The position numbers and the translations under genes are program-made. Shown here piece by piece: positions 20,989-29,300 of a stretch of 57,718 bases of DNA. This DNA comes from a virus: the IMG/VR virus record IMGVR_UViG_3300025769_000008, positions 1 through 57,718 of that record. The stretch is one strand, 5' to 3'. How positions within the stretch are numbered: position 1 is the stretch's first letter; every line of letters begins with the position of its first letter. The notes under the pieces are model-generated. The model saw nothing but the letters and a program-made list of their open reading frames with translations. It had not been told where the DNA came from and ran no database searches.

Positions 20989-23472
20989 ATGGCAATAGAA
21001 AGACAACCAGCTACACCTGTAGATGGTCTTATAGAACAAGACCCAGAGGAAGCTGATATAAGTATCGCAATAGAAAACCCAGAATCAGTTGCTATTGAGA
21101 CTGATGATGGTGGCATGATTATTGACTTTGATCCTAATGCTTCACCTGTGGGTGACGAAGGATTTGATTCTAACTTAGCTGATTTCATGGATGATGATGT
21201 CCTAATGGAACTAGGTAACGAATTAGTAAGTGCTTATAACGGAGATAAAGAATCTCGTGCTGATTGGGAAGAGACTTACACAAAAGGCTTAGATCAACTA
21301 GGATTAAAGATAGAAGAAAGAACACAACCTTGGGCTGGTGCTTGTGGAGTATTTCACCCGATGCTTTCCGAGGCAGTAATACGATTTCAGTCACAATCTA
21401 TTACCGAGATGTTTCCAGCTCAAGGACCTGTTAAAACTAAGATAGTAGGCAAAATAACTGAAGCAAAAGAAAAACAAGCCAGAAGAGTACAAGACTATTT
21501 AAATTACTTACTGACATATGAGATGTCAGAATACAGAACTGAAACAGAGAAGATGTTATTTTCATTGCCTTTGGCTGGTTCAGCTTTTCGTAAAGTTTAC
21601 TTTGATCCTAGCTTAGATAGACCCAGTTCTATATTTGTACCAGCAGAAGATGTTGTAGTTAATTATGGTGCAAGTGATTTAGAGACTTGTGAACGTGCTA
21701 CTCATGTAATGCGTAAATCTTCTAATTCTGTTAGAAAAATGCAAGTTAATGGATTCTATAGAGATATAGAACTACCTGCTGGATCACAGAATACTTCTGA
21801 TATAACTAAAAAGTATAACGATATAACAGGGGAACAAGATACTTATAGCTATGATCAGAGCCATACCATATTAGAAATGCAAGTAGATTTAGACCTAGAA
21901 GGGTTTGAAGATACTAATGGTCAAGGTGAACAAACAGGTATAGCTATACCCTATGTTGTAACAATAGATTATCCAAGTGGAATTATATTAAGTATTCGTA
22001 GAAACTATTACGAAGATGATGCAAACAAACTCAGAAGAATGCACTTTGTTCATTATCAATACTTACCAGGTTTAGGATTTTATGGGTTTGGTTTAATACA
22101 TATGGTAGGTGGTTTAGCTAAATCAGCTACATCTATCCTTAGACAACTTGTAGATGCAGGAACATTATCTAATCTCCCTGGAGGACTCAAAGCACGAGGA
22201 CTGCGTATTAAAGGCGATGATACCCCCATTATGCCTGGAGAGTTTAGAGATGTAGATGTACCTGGTGGTGCTATTAGAGACAATATTACGTTTTTACCAT
22301 ACAAAGAACCATCAGGAACTCTATATCAACTTTTACAAAACATAGTTGAAGAAGGTAGAAGATTTGCCAGCATATCTGATATGAAGATATCTGACATGAA
22401 CAACCAAGCACCTGTAGGTACTACACTTGCCTTACTAGAACGTAATCAAAAAGTTATGAGTGCAGTACAAGCTAGACTTCATGCCTCTATGAGAAAAGAG
22501 TTTGATATTTTAGTAGGTATAGTTAAAGACTTTACTGAGCCTTCTTACCCATATGAAATGGATGATGAGGAGTTTATTAAAGGGTCAGACTTTGATAACA
22601 GAGTAGATATATTGCCTGTATCTGATCCAAATGCAGCAACAATGGCTCAAAGAATTATGCAGTATCAAGCTGCAATGCAATTGGCACAATCATCTCCTGA
22701 GATGTATAACTTACCAGAACTTCACAGACAAATGCTTGAAGTATTAGGCATAGAAGATGTAGATGCTATTGTTCCTGATGAAGATGATATTAAAGCTGTT
22801 GACCCAGTAACAGCAGTACAGAATTTAATTAATGGTAAACCTGTTAAAGCGTTTATTGAACAAGATCACGAAGCACATATTGCTACAGTAGCAGCAGCTC
22901 AACAAAATCCTGAAATAATGGAAATAGTTCAACAAAGTCCTAAAGCTCCTACTATTCTTGCAGCAGCTTCTGATTATGTAAATCAACATCTCACTATGCA
23001 ATATCGTAAAGAAGTTGAAAAAGAGATGGGTGTTGAGTTACCTCCTGAAGGTGAACCATTACCAGCAGATGTTGAGAAGCGTATATCAGCCCTTGTAGCT
23101 GAAGCTGCTCAAAGAGTCTTAGGAACATCTCAACAAAGAGCTGAACAAGAAAGAATTAGGCAACAACAACAAGACCCACTTATTCAAATGAAAGAAAGAG
23201 AAGTGGCTATTAAAGAAGGTGAGTTACAACGTAAAGCACAAGAGGGTCAAGCTAAGATTCAGCTAGAAGCAGCGAAAGCAGCCAATAGAGATGAAATAGA
23301 ACGTGAAAGGATATCTACACAAGCAGAAATAGCTGGAGCCAGAATAGGTCAGCAAACTGCTAGCGATTTGCTAGAAAATGCTCAAGATGATAAAAAACAA
23401 GCTTTAGAAGAATATAAACTTGGTCTTGACATGGCAAAAGATATAGTGAAAGATATCACTAAGAATGAATAA
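20989..23472 (+). CDS. Portal protein (827 aa)
   Basis: Role: dodecameric ring at one capsid vertex through which DNA enters and leaves. Seen: an acidic N-terminus, a portal-like core (WEETYTKGLDQLGLK; QPWAGACGVFHPMLSEAVIRFQ; LPLAGSAFRKVYFD; YGFGLIHMVGGLAKSATSIL), PVGTTLALLERNQKVMSAVQ near residue 480, then a long Gln/Glu/Ala-rich coiled coil (690-827). Larger than P22 portal (725 aa). Position directly after terL supports the call. Confidence 0.88.
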   Translation: MAIERQPATPVDGLIEQDPEEADISIAIENPESVAIETDDGGMIIDFDPNASPVGDEGFDSNLADFMDDDVLMELGNELVSAYNGDKESRADWEETYTKGLDQLGLKIEERTQPWAGACGVFHPMLSEAVIRFQSQSITEMFPAQGPVKTKIVGKITEAKEKQARRVQDYLNYLLTYEMSEYRTETEKMLFSLPLAGSAFRKVYFDPSLDRPSSIFVPAEDVVVNYGASDLETCERATHVMRKSSNSVRKMQVNGFYRDIELPAGSQNTSDITKKYNDITGEQDTYSYDQSHTILEMQVDLDLEGFEDTNGQGEQTGIAIPYVVTIDYPSGIILSIRRNYYEDDANKLRRMHFVHYQYLPGLGFYGFGLIHMVGGLAKSATSILRQLVDAGTLSNLPGGLKARGLRIKGDDTPIMPGEFRDVDVPGGAIRDNITFLPYKEPSGTLYQLLQNIVEEGRRFASISDMKISDMNNQAPVGTTLALLERNQKVMSAVQARLHASMRKEFDILVGIVKDFTEPSYPYEMDDEEFIKGSDFDNRVDILPVSDPNAATMAQRIMQYQAAMQLAQSSPEMYNLPELHRQMLEVLGIEDVDAIVPDEDDIKAVDPVTAVQNLINGKPVKAFIEQDHEAHIATVAAAQQNPEIMEIVQQSPKAPTILAAASDYVNQHLTMQYRKEVEKEMGVELPPEGEPLPADVEKRISALVAEAAQRVLGTSQQRAEQERIRQQQQDPLIQMKEREVAIKEGELQRKAQEGQAKIQLEAAKAANRDEIERERISTQAEIAGARIGQQTASDLLENAQDDKKQALEEYKLGLDMAKDIVKDITKNE

Positions 23473-23668
23473 TGATATCACACAGCTATCACTTTCAGAG
23501 CATCTGAAAATAAAGCTGCGTGGTATGATGAATGAACATGCTGATCATATAGCTTCTGGAGCTTGTAAGAACTTTGATGAGTATCAGAAGATGACTGGCA
23601 TAATCGAGGGATTAGCCCTTGCAGAACGAGAACTGTTAGATTATATCGAAAGAGTTCTCACAGAATAG
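23465..23668 (+). CDS. Small helical protein (67 aa)
   Basis: Begins MNNDITQLSLSEHLKIKLRG and ends LAERELLDYIERVLTE. Two amphipathic helices; it resembles short proteins following the portal gene in several marine phages. It overlaps the portal stop by 8 bases. Function unknown. A CGACT/AGTCG hairpin follows before the GroES-like gene. Confidence 0.7.
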   Translation: MNNDITQLSLSEHLKIKLRGMMNEHADHIASGACKNFDEYQKMTGIIEGLALAERELLDYIERVLTE

Positions 23669-23700
23669 GAACTCGACTCCTTAAAGTCGTGCAAAAAAAA

Positions 23701-24102
23701 ATGAGTAAAGCAGAAGTAAAAATACCAGAACCCGAAAGTGTAAAAACTCCTGAAATAGACAAAGACGCTAAGTCTCAATTACCAGAACCTACAGGTTGGA
23801 GAATATTAGTAGCTATGCCTAGAGCAGAAGAAAAAACTGATGGAGGTATTGTTAAAGCTACCCAAACTATCAAAGACGAAGAAGTAAGTAATATTTGCGG
23901 ATACGTTATGAAGTTAGGACCTGAGTGTTACAACGACACCAAAAGATTTCCGAGTGGACCTTGGTGTAAAGTTGGCGATTGGGTAGTGTTTCGTGGTTAC
24001 TCAGGCACTCGCATGAAAATGTATGGACAAGAGTTTCGCTTAATTAATGACGATACTGTGGAAGCAGTAGTTGATGATCCAACAGGAGTAGTTAGAGCAT
24101 GA
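23701..24102 (+). CDS. GroES-like co-chaperonin (133 aa)
   Basis: Role (known for family): caps GroEL and assists folding; T4 gp31 does this for its capsid protein. Seen: an acidic N-terminal extension, then the Cpn10 fold pattern PTGWRILVAMPRAEEKTDGG with a mobile-loop segment (GGIVKATQTIKDEE), GYVMKLGPECY, KVGDWVVFRGYSGTRMKMYG and EFRLINDDTVEAVV. An in-frame GTG at 23689 is possible but the ATG at 23701 is more likely. It sits between portal and capsid genes, consistent with helping capsid folding by host GroEL. Confidence 0.88.
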   Translation: MSKAEVKIPEPESVKTPEIDKDAKSQLPEPTGWRILVAMPRAEEKTDGGIVKATQTIKDEEVSNICGYVMKLGPECYNDTKRFPSGPWCKVGDWVVFRGYSGTRMKMYGQEFRLINDDTVEAVVDDPTGVVRA

Positions 24103-25124
24103 GTGAAACAGAAATCATAAATGAAGAACCAGTAATAGAGGAAAGTGTTAAACAGTCTGAAGAAGATAAATTCTTTGGTAAACAAACACAAATTGATAAC
24201 ACTATACCTGAAGGATTAGAAGTAGAAGTTATTGACGATACTCCACAAGAGGATCGTAGACCAGCAAAAGAAGAGACTACATCTGAAGTACCTGATGTTG
24301 ATGATGAAACTTTAGATAAAGAAATATCTGATTATAGCGAAAGAGCTGGTAAAAGAATTGCTCAAATTAAATATGAGTATCATGAAGAACGTAGAGCTAA
24401 AGAAGCTGCTACAAGAGAATCACAAGAAGCTGTAAAACGCTTACAAACTTTGATGTCAGAAAACCAAAGGCTACAAGCTATGGTAGATCAAGGTGGACAA
24501 GTTTTAAATAAACAGGCACATAACAATGCTTTGTGGGCTAAACAAAATGCACAAGAAGCATTTAAAAAAGCTTACGAAGAAGGTAATGCTGAAGAAATGA
24601 CAAAAGCACAAGAGTTATTGTCAAAAGCTACATTAGCTGAACAACAATCAACTAATATGGCACAAAACCTTCAACAACAAATAGCTCAAAATTTACCACA
24701 GCCTGAAATACAAGCTGCTCAACCTGATCCAGATATGCAAGCATGGGCACAAAAAAATCCTTGGTTTATGGGTAGTGAACCTGTACACAAAGAGATGACA
24801 TCTTATGCAATGTATGTAGATCAAAGCTTACAAGCTAAAGGGATTGACCCTGCTTCTAAGTCACAAGAATATTATGATGAAGTTGATAAAGCTATGCGTA
24901 ATCAATTTCCAACCTTTTTCGGTGCATCTTTACAAGAAGAGGTAAAAGTACCTCAAGAAGAAGCACCAAAACGACAACCTTCAACAGTTGTTGCATCCGC
25001 AACGAGGGATAGCGGTAACAAAAAACCTTCGCAAATACGATTGACTCAGACACAAGTTAAGCTAGCTCGCCAACTTGGAATTAGTCCAGAGCAATACGCA
25101 AATCAATTATTAAAGGAGGCTTAA
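24099..25124 (+). CDS. Scaffolding protein (341 aa)
   Basis: Acidic N-terminus, central long coiled coil rich in Gln, Ala and Glu (about 95-205), and a basic C-terminal tail with ASATRDSGNKKPSQIRLTQTQ, typical of phage scaffolds that organise capsid assembly through a charged C-terminus. Position two genes before the capsid protein fits. ATGA overlap with the GroES-like gene. Confidence 0.75.
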   Translation: MSETEIINEEPVIEESVKQSEEDKFFGKQTQIDNTIPEGLEVEVIDDTPQEDRRPAKEETTSEVPDVDDETLDKEISDYSERAGKRIAQIKYEYHEERRAKEAATRESQEAVKRLQTLMSENQRLQAMVDQGGQVLNKQAHNNALWAKQNAQEAFKKAYEEGNAEEMTKAQELLSKATLAEQQSTNMAQNLQQQIAQNLPQPEIQAAQPDPDMQAWAQKNPWFMGSEPVHKEMTSYAMYVDQSLQAKGIDPASKSQEYYDEVDKAMRNQFPTFFGASLQEEVKVPQEEAPKRQPSTVVASATRDSGNKKPSQIRLTQTQVKLARQLGISPEQYANQLLKEA

Positions 25125-25646
25125 ATGTCAGAAGAAAATAATAACACTAATGAAGTGGAGGCAGTTTCTACTGATACTCCTGTAAACCAAGAGCGTACCC
25201 CGAGGGGAACAGATAGCCGAGAGGCTACCCAACACACACAAAGTTGGGAAAATGTGTCAAACCTTCCTACACCCAATCCACAAGAAGGCTGGGTATTTAG
25301 GTATATCAGAACATCCCTTTTAGGACAGTCTGATAATCCTAATGTATCAAGACGCTTTCGTGAGGGATGGATACCATGTGAATTGCAAGATCATCCTGAG
25401 TTGCAAATTCATATGATGGATCATGGCTCAGAGTGGGCAAAAAAAGGTAATGTAGAAATAGGTGGACAATTATTGTGCAAAATGCCAGCAGAAAAAGCGA
25501 AAGCCAGAGATGAACACTTTGCTAACTTAGCTAAGTCTCAACTTGAATCTGTTGACAATGTGTACTTTAAAGATCAGGACAATAGAATGGCGACCAAACA
25601 AGTGTTTGAGCGTAATTCTAAAACAACTTTTGGTAAAGATTCTTAG
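25125..25646 (+). CDS. Virion-associated protein (173 aa)
   Basis: Acidic N-terminus then NPQEGWVFRYIRTSLLGQSD, RRFREGWIPCELQDHPE, IGGQLLCKMPAEKAKARDEH and a terminal KTTFG. This pattern recurs between scaffold and capsid genes of podovirus-like phages; probably a minor head protein, function not established. AAAGGAGGCTTAA precedes the ATG. Confidence 0.65.
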   Translation: MSEENNNTNEVEAVSTDTPVNQERTPRGTDSREATQHTQSWENVSNLPTPNPQEGWVFRYIRTSLLGQSDNPNVSRRFREGWIPCELQDHPELQIHMMDHGSEWAKKGNVEIGGQLLCKMPAEKAKARDEHFANLAKSQLESVDNVYFKDQDNRMATKQVFERNSKTTFGKDS

Positions 25647-25683
25647 GAGTCTTTAATAATTAATTTAATATAAGGAGACAATT

Positions 25684-26271
25684 ATGTCATCTAGTGCAAC
25701 TCCTCACGGAGCTAGACCTGTTGGAACAATTGTTGGAAGCCCTTATCAAGGAAAAGTTACACATTACAAAATTAAAAATGCGTATGGAACTTCTATATTC
25801 TATGGTGATTTTGTAAAGTGGGGTGACGATAACCCTAATACTACTATCCAAAAGGATACTGGTACTACAGCTTGTACACCTATAGGTGTTTTCCTTGGTT
25901 GTGCTTACACAGACCCAACTACAGGTCAATTCACACCTAATCAATATTTCCCAGCTTCAACTGCTGCGGATGATATTGTTGCGTATGTTGCTACAGACCC
26001 ATTCATACTTATGCAAATGCAATGTGATGGTGCAGCTGACCAAGACGACCTTGGTAAGAACTGTGCTGTTGTGCAAACTGCTGGAAGTACAGCAATTGGT
26101 ACTAGCAAAAATTCGGTTGATATATCTACTGTAGCAACCACTAACACACTACCATTAAAGATCGTTGACTTTGTTGATGGTCCAGATAGTGCAGTTGGTG
26201 ATTCTTACACAGATGTATTAGTAATGTTTAACGTAGGGCATCAATTGCTCAACACAACAGGTATTGGTTAA
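25684..26271 (+). CDS. Putative head decoration or stabilisation protein (195 aa)
   Basis: Beta-rich, Gly/Thr/Asp-rich, with GSPYQGKVTHYKIKNAYGTS and GVFLGCAYTDPTTGQF. It immediately precedes the major capsid gene, the usual position of decoration proteins; assignment is by position and composition. The ribosome site AAGGAGACAATT is shared in style with the next structural genes, suggesting strong expression. Confidence 0.6.
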   Translation: MSSSATPHGARPVGTIVGSPYQGKVTHYKIKNAYGTSIFYGDFVKWGDDNPNTTIQKDTGTTACTPIGVFLGCAYTDPTTGQFTPNQYFPASTAADDIVAYVATDPFILMQMQCDGAADQDDLGKNCAVVQTAGSTAIGTSKNSVDISTVATTNTLPLKIVDFVDGPDSAVGDSYTDVLVMFNVGHQLLNTTGIG

Positions 26272-26282
26272 GGAGTACAATT

Positions 26283-27197
26283 ATGGCAGCTATATCAAGA
26301 GCTAATGAGCTCAAGCAGCTTCTTCCAGGACTTAATGCCCTGTTTGGAGAGGAATACAATAACTACGAGAATGAGCATGAAGAAATTTATGTAACTGAGA
26401 ATTCTGAAAGATCGTTTGAGGAAGAACTCAAGTTATCAGGTTTCGGAGCTGCTCCAGTAAAAGATGAAGGTTCAGCTATCAATTATGATACTGCACAAGA
26501 GTCTTTTGTAGCTCGTTACACACACGAAACAATAGCTATGGGCTATTCAATCACAGAAGAAGCAATGGAGGATAACCTCTATGTTTCTCTCTCTGGTAGA
26601 TATACTAAAGCTTTGGCTCGTGCAATGGCTTACACAAAACAAGTGAAAGCAGCGTATCCATTAAATAATGGATTCTCTACTACTTTCTCTTCAGGTGATG
26701 GTGTTGCTTTATTTAGCACAGCTCACCCACTTGTAAGTGGCGGAACTAACAGCAACAGACCTTCTTCAGGTGCTGACTTAAATGAAACATCTCTTGAAGA
26801 TGCTATCATTCAAATCGGTAAATATACTGATGAAAGAGGTCTTAAAATTGCAGCTAGACCAAGAAAACTAATAGTACCATCTGATCTTCAGTTTGTTGCT
26901 ACTAGACTATTGCAAAGTGACTTCAGAGTCGGAACTTCTGATAATGATATCAATGCAATCAAAACTAATGGAGTGATTCCAGAAGGTTATGCAGTTAACC
27001 ACTATTTAACTGATACTAATGCTTTCTTCATCACTACTGATGTTCCTGATGGCATGAAACATTTCGTCAGAAGTCCTATGACTACATCTATGGATGGTGA
27101 CTTTGACACTGGTAATGTTAGATACAAAGCTAGAGAAAGATATTCCTTTGGAGTATCTGATCCACTAGGTATCTTTGGATCACCAGGTAGTTCGTAA
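26283..27197 (+). CDS. Major capsid protein (304 aa)
   Basis: Seen: the Mu gpT-like capsid pattern YTHETIAMGYSITEEAMEDN followed by LSGRYTKALARAMAYTKQVKAA, a FSTAHPLVSGG loop and PRKLIVPSDLQFVATRLLQS, ending in a FGVSDPLGIFGSPG tail. This family has the HK97 fold. AAGGAGTACAATT precedes the ATG and a strong terminator follows (27205-27235), as expected for the most abundant structural gene. Confidence 0.85.
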   Translation: MAAISRANELKQLLPGLNALFGEEYNNYENEHEEIYVTENSERSFEEELKLSGFGAAPVKDEGSAINYDTAQESFVARYTHETIAMGYSITEEAMEDNLYVSLSGRYTKALARAMAYTKQVKAAYPLNNGFSTTFSSGDGVALFSTAHPLVSGGTNSNRPSSGADLNETSLEDAIIQIGKYTDERGLKIAARPRKLIVPSDLQFVATRLLQSDFRVGTSDNDINAIKTNGVIPEGYAVNHYLTDTNAFFITTDVPDGMKHFVRSPMTTSMDGDFDTGNVRYKARERYSFGVSDPLGIFGSPGSS

Positions 27198-27204
27198 GAA
27201 CTTT

Positions 27205-27235
27205 AAGGGAGGCTCGCAAGGGTCTCCCTTTTTTC
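27205..27235 (+). terminator. Rho-independent terminator after capsid gene
   Basis: Stem AAGGGAG (27205-27211)/CTCCCTT (27224-27230), followed by TTTTTT. Probably limits read-through and raises capsid mRNA relative to downstream genes. Confidence 0.85.
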
Positions 27236-27254
27236 CTTCTAGGGTAATTTTTTT

Positions 27255-27290
27255 CTATCGACTGACCTAGCAGACAAGCCAAGACGATAG
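27255..27290. other. CTATCG/CGATAG hairpin in capsid-downstream gap
   Basis: A 6-bp perfect stem (27255-27260/27285-27290) closes a 24-base loop, 10 bases before the ribosome site of 27310. Possible leader structure or RNA processing site; I checked it against the hammerhead core and it does not fit. Confidence 0.35.
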
Positions 27291-27309
27291 ATTTTAAGGA
27301 GACTTAATT

Positions 27310-27834
27310 ATGGCAAACTCAACTTTTTCAGGACCAGTCAGGTCTGAGAACGGCTTTAAGGTCGTTTCTAAAAATACAAGCACAGGAGCAATATCTACAT
27401 CCTTTACCCTTGATGGTTCAGGAATGCAAGTAGCACCTGTAGCTTTAGCTGATACTACAGCTATTTCATTAACAGCAGCAACGCATGGTGGCAGAGTATC
27501 AGTTGTACCTGCACTAACAGCTAACTGCACATTAACTTTACCCTCACCTTCAGAAGGAGTTTACTTTAAACTTATTTATGGTGGTGCAGCAGAAGAAACT
27601 GAAAACTTAATTATTAGCACAGGTTCTAATACTAACTTTTACATTGGTGGTATTATTCATTTAGATTCAAATGCAGATAATGTTTCTGTTTATTCTGATG
27701 GTAACTCAAATTCCATTTTGACTTTAACTGATTTTGGTTTATTTGAAGTAAACATTTTGGCTAAAGACTCTACCAATTGGTATATTTGGGGCAATCAAGA
27801 AGGTGCAGATGCACCAGCATTCTCTGACGCATAG
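27310..27834 (+). CDS. Putative head fibre or decoration protein (174 aa)
   Basis: Starts MANSTFSGPVRSENGFKVVS, a motif common to phage capsid-associated fibre proteins (N-terminal STFSGPVRS..GF), followed by a beta-rich Thr/Ser/Gly domain ending in IWGNQEGADAPAFSDA. Known examples of this N-terminus lie next to capsid genes; exact role unknown. Confidence 0.6.
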   Translation: MANSTFSGPVRSENGFKVVSKNTSTGAISTSFTLDGSGMQVAPVALADTTAISLTAATHGGRVSVVPALTANCTLTLPSPSEGVYFKLIYGGAAEETENLIISTGSNTNFYIGGIIHLDSNADNVSVYSDGNSNSILTLTDFGLFEVNILAKDSTNWYIWGNQEGADAPAFSDA

Positions 27835-27843
27835 GAGTAAATT

Positions 27844-28251
27844 ATGGCAGATGCAGTAACTTCACAAACCATCATTGATGGTGAAAGAAACTGTATTATG
27901 AAGTTTACCAATGTCAGCGATGGTACTGGCGAATCCGCAGTTGCTAAAGTAGATGTTTCTGCTTTAAATTCTAATGCAGCAGGTGTAGCTTGCTCAGAAG
28001 TTAGAGTTATGCGAGTTAGCCATGCTATCGTTGGTATGTCTGTCCAAATGTTTTTTAATGCTACTTCTAATGTTTTACTTATGGAACTTGCAGAAAGTAG
28101 TAATGGACATATGGATTTTCAAGACTTTGGTGGTATTCCTAATAATGCAGGAAGTGGTAAAAATGGTGACATTTTATTTACCACAAAAGGTCACAGTTCA
28201 GGAGACACTTATTCTATCGTTTTAGAGATGGTAAAAGTGTATTCTGATTAA
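27844..28251 (+). CDS. Hypothetical structural protein (135 aa)
   Basis: Beta-rich with a conserved-looking SVQMFFNATSNVLLMELAES and GSGKNGDILFTTKGHSSGDT segment. This type recurs downstream of capsid genes in marine phages; probably virion-associated. TAGGAGTAAATT before the ATG. Confidence 0.6.
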   Translation: MADAVTSQTIIDGERNCIMKFTNVSDGTGESAVAKVDVSALNSNAAGVACSEVRVMRVSHAIVGMSVQMFFNATSNVLLMELAESSNGHMDFQDFGGIPNNAGSGKNGDILFTTKGHSSGDTYSIVLEMVKVYSD

Positions 28252-28263
28252 TAGGAATTTATT

Positions 28264-28581
28264 ATGGCTAAAACTAAAAATTATGTAATTTCAGAAACTG
28301 GTGAGTTTCCTGCTCAGTACAAAGTTTTACATCTTGATGAAGATGGTATCTACAGACCTGTATTTGGTCCTGATCCTGATCTAGAAGATGCAGAGCGTAA
28401 GTGTGCTGAGATGAACGGAGAGAGAGCTAGGAATGATAAAGGGCAATTAGTTGCTGACGATCCTTCTACTCCTGATGTTAATGAAGCTTATGTTGGTGGT
28501 AAAGCACCAAAGAAAAAGGCTACTAAAAAAGCACCAGCAAAGAAAGCTACAGCTAAAAAGAAAACTACTAAGAAAAAGTAG
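28264..28581 (+). CDS. Protein with histone H1-like Lys/Ala tail (105 aa)
   Basis: The N-terminal two thirds are an ordinary small acidic domain (ETGEFPAQYKVLHLDEDGIY). From about residue 80 the sequence is KAPKKKATKKAPAKKATAKK and onward, a lysine/alanine repeat like eukaryotic H1 and bacterial AlgP tails that bind DNA. Inferred: DNA-contacting protein in the head or packaging path. Confidence 0.65.
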   Translation: MAKTKNYVISETGEFPAQYKVLHLDEDGIYRPVFGPDPDLEDAERKCAEMNGERARNDKGQLVADDPSTPDVNEAYVGGKAPKKKATKKAPAKKATAKKKTTKKK

Positions 28582-28595
28582 TATTATTTATATTT

Positions 28596-28623
28596 ATAAT
28601 ACTCTGGTAAAACGGAGTATTAT
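28596..28623. other. Intergenic hairpin
   Basis: Perfect 9-bp stem ATAATACTC (28596-28604)/GAGTATTAT (28615-28623), loop TGGTAAAACG. No T-run follows, so it is unlikely to be a strong terminator; it may be an mRNA processing or stability element. Confidence 0.5.
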
Positions 28624-28651
28624 ATTTATCTAATTTATACAAGGAGACAAA

Positions 28652-28885
28652 ATGGCAGGTAAAAAAACTAAATACATGGCTGGTGGTGGAAAAAACACTA
28701 AGTACATGGCTGGCGGTGGAAAAAATTCAAAATACATGGCTGCTGGCGGTATGAAAACTGAAGTTGGTAAAGAAGCTAAAGTTGAACAATACAGAGATTA
28801 TGTTAAAAGAATGTTTGGTGGTGGAGATACAAAAATGACTACTAAAGGTTCTTCTGCTGGTGGTCGTAGAGATAAAAGATCATAA
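28652..28885 (+). CDS. Glycine/lysine repeat protein (77 aa)
   Basis: Begins with three near-identical 10-residue repeats (K-N/K-T/S-K-Y-M-A-G/A-G-G), then a helix EVGKEAKVEQYRDYVKRMF and a basic Gly/Ser end. The YMAGGG motif reappears in the internal virion proteins at 46609-52998. Probably virion-associated; function unknown. Strong AAGGAGACAAA ribosome site. Confidence 0.6.
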   Translation: MAGKKTKYMAGGGKNTKYMAGGGKNSKYMAAGGMKTEVGKEAKVEQYRDYVKRMFGGGDTKMTTKGSSAGGRRDKRS

Positions 28886-28899
28886 ACCAGTAAATAATG
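28885..28899 (+). promoter_or_regulatory. Recurrent ACCAGTAAATA motif, copy 10
   Basis: AACCAGTAAATA directly abuts the ATG at 28897, leaving no room for a normal ribosome site. Possibly chance in AT-rich sequence. Confidence 0.3.
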
Positions 28900-29190
28900 T
28901 CTAGAGCAACAAAAGATTCCAGATTAAAAAGAGCTGGAGTTTCTGGATACAATAAACCTAAAAGAACACCTAATCATCCTAAAAAGTCACATATAGTTGT
29001 GGCAAAAGAGGGTGATAAGGTTAAAACTATACGTTTTGGAGAACAAGGTGCAAGCACAGCAGGTAAACCTAAGAAAGGTGAATCTGCTCGCATGAAAGCC
29101 AAACGTAAATCTTTTAAAGCTAGGCACAGAAAAAATATTAATAAAGGTAAGATGTCAGCAGCTTATTGGGCAAATAAAGTAAAATGGTAA
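28897..29190 (+). CDS. Conserved basic phage protein (97 aa)
   Basis: Contains KKSHIVVAKEGDKVKTIRFG, KRKSFKARHRKNINKGKMSA and terminal AAYWANKVKW. This signature is well known in cyanophages and other marine phages as a conserved small basic protein; function unknown, possibly DNA-binding in the virion. It has no clear ribosome site (the motif ACCAGTAAATA abuts the ATG). Confidence 0.75.
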   Translation: MSRATKDSRLKRAGVSGYNKPKRTPNHPKKSHIVVAKEGDKVKTIRFGEQGASTAGKPKKGESARMKAKRKSFKARHRKNINKGKMSAAYWANKVKW

Positions 29191-29204
29191 TTAGCAGAAG
29201 TAAT

Positions 29205-29300
29205 ATGAAAAACCAAATTCTTAAAGCTCCGTCTTCTAAGAAAAAGGTATCAAAAACAAAATCTGGTATAACTATAACTAGAATTAAAAAGGATAAATAA
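29205..29300 (+). CDS. Very small basic protein (31 aa)
   Basis: Product begins MKNQILKAPSSKKKVSKTKS and ends ITRIKKDK; about a third lysine. AGAAG lies upstream and the stop overlaps the next ATG (TAATG). An in-frame ATG at 29184 would extend it by 7 residues. It is one of several lysine-rich proteins in 28264-29300. Confidence 0.55.
   Translation: MKNQILKAPSSKKKVSKTKSGITITRIKKDK

Noticed and set aside
27255-27290. Possible ribozyme in the gap after the capsid gene
   Set aside because: ACTGACC and a CTATCG/CGATAG stem are present but there is no CUGANGA plus GAAA core.
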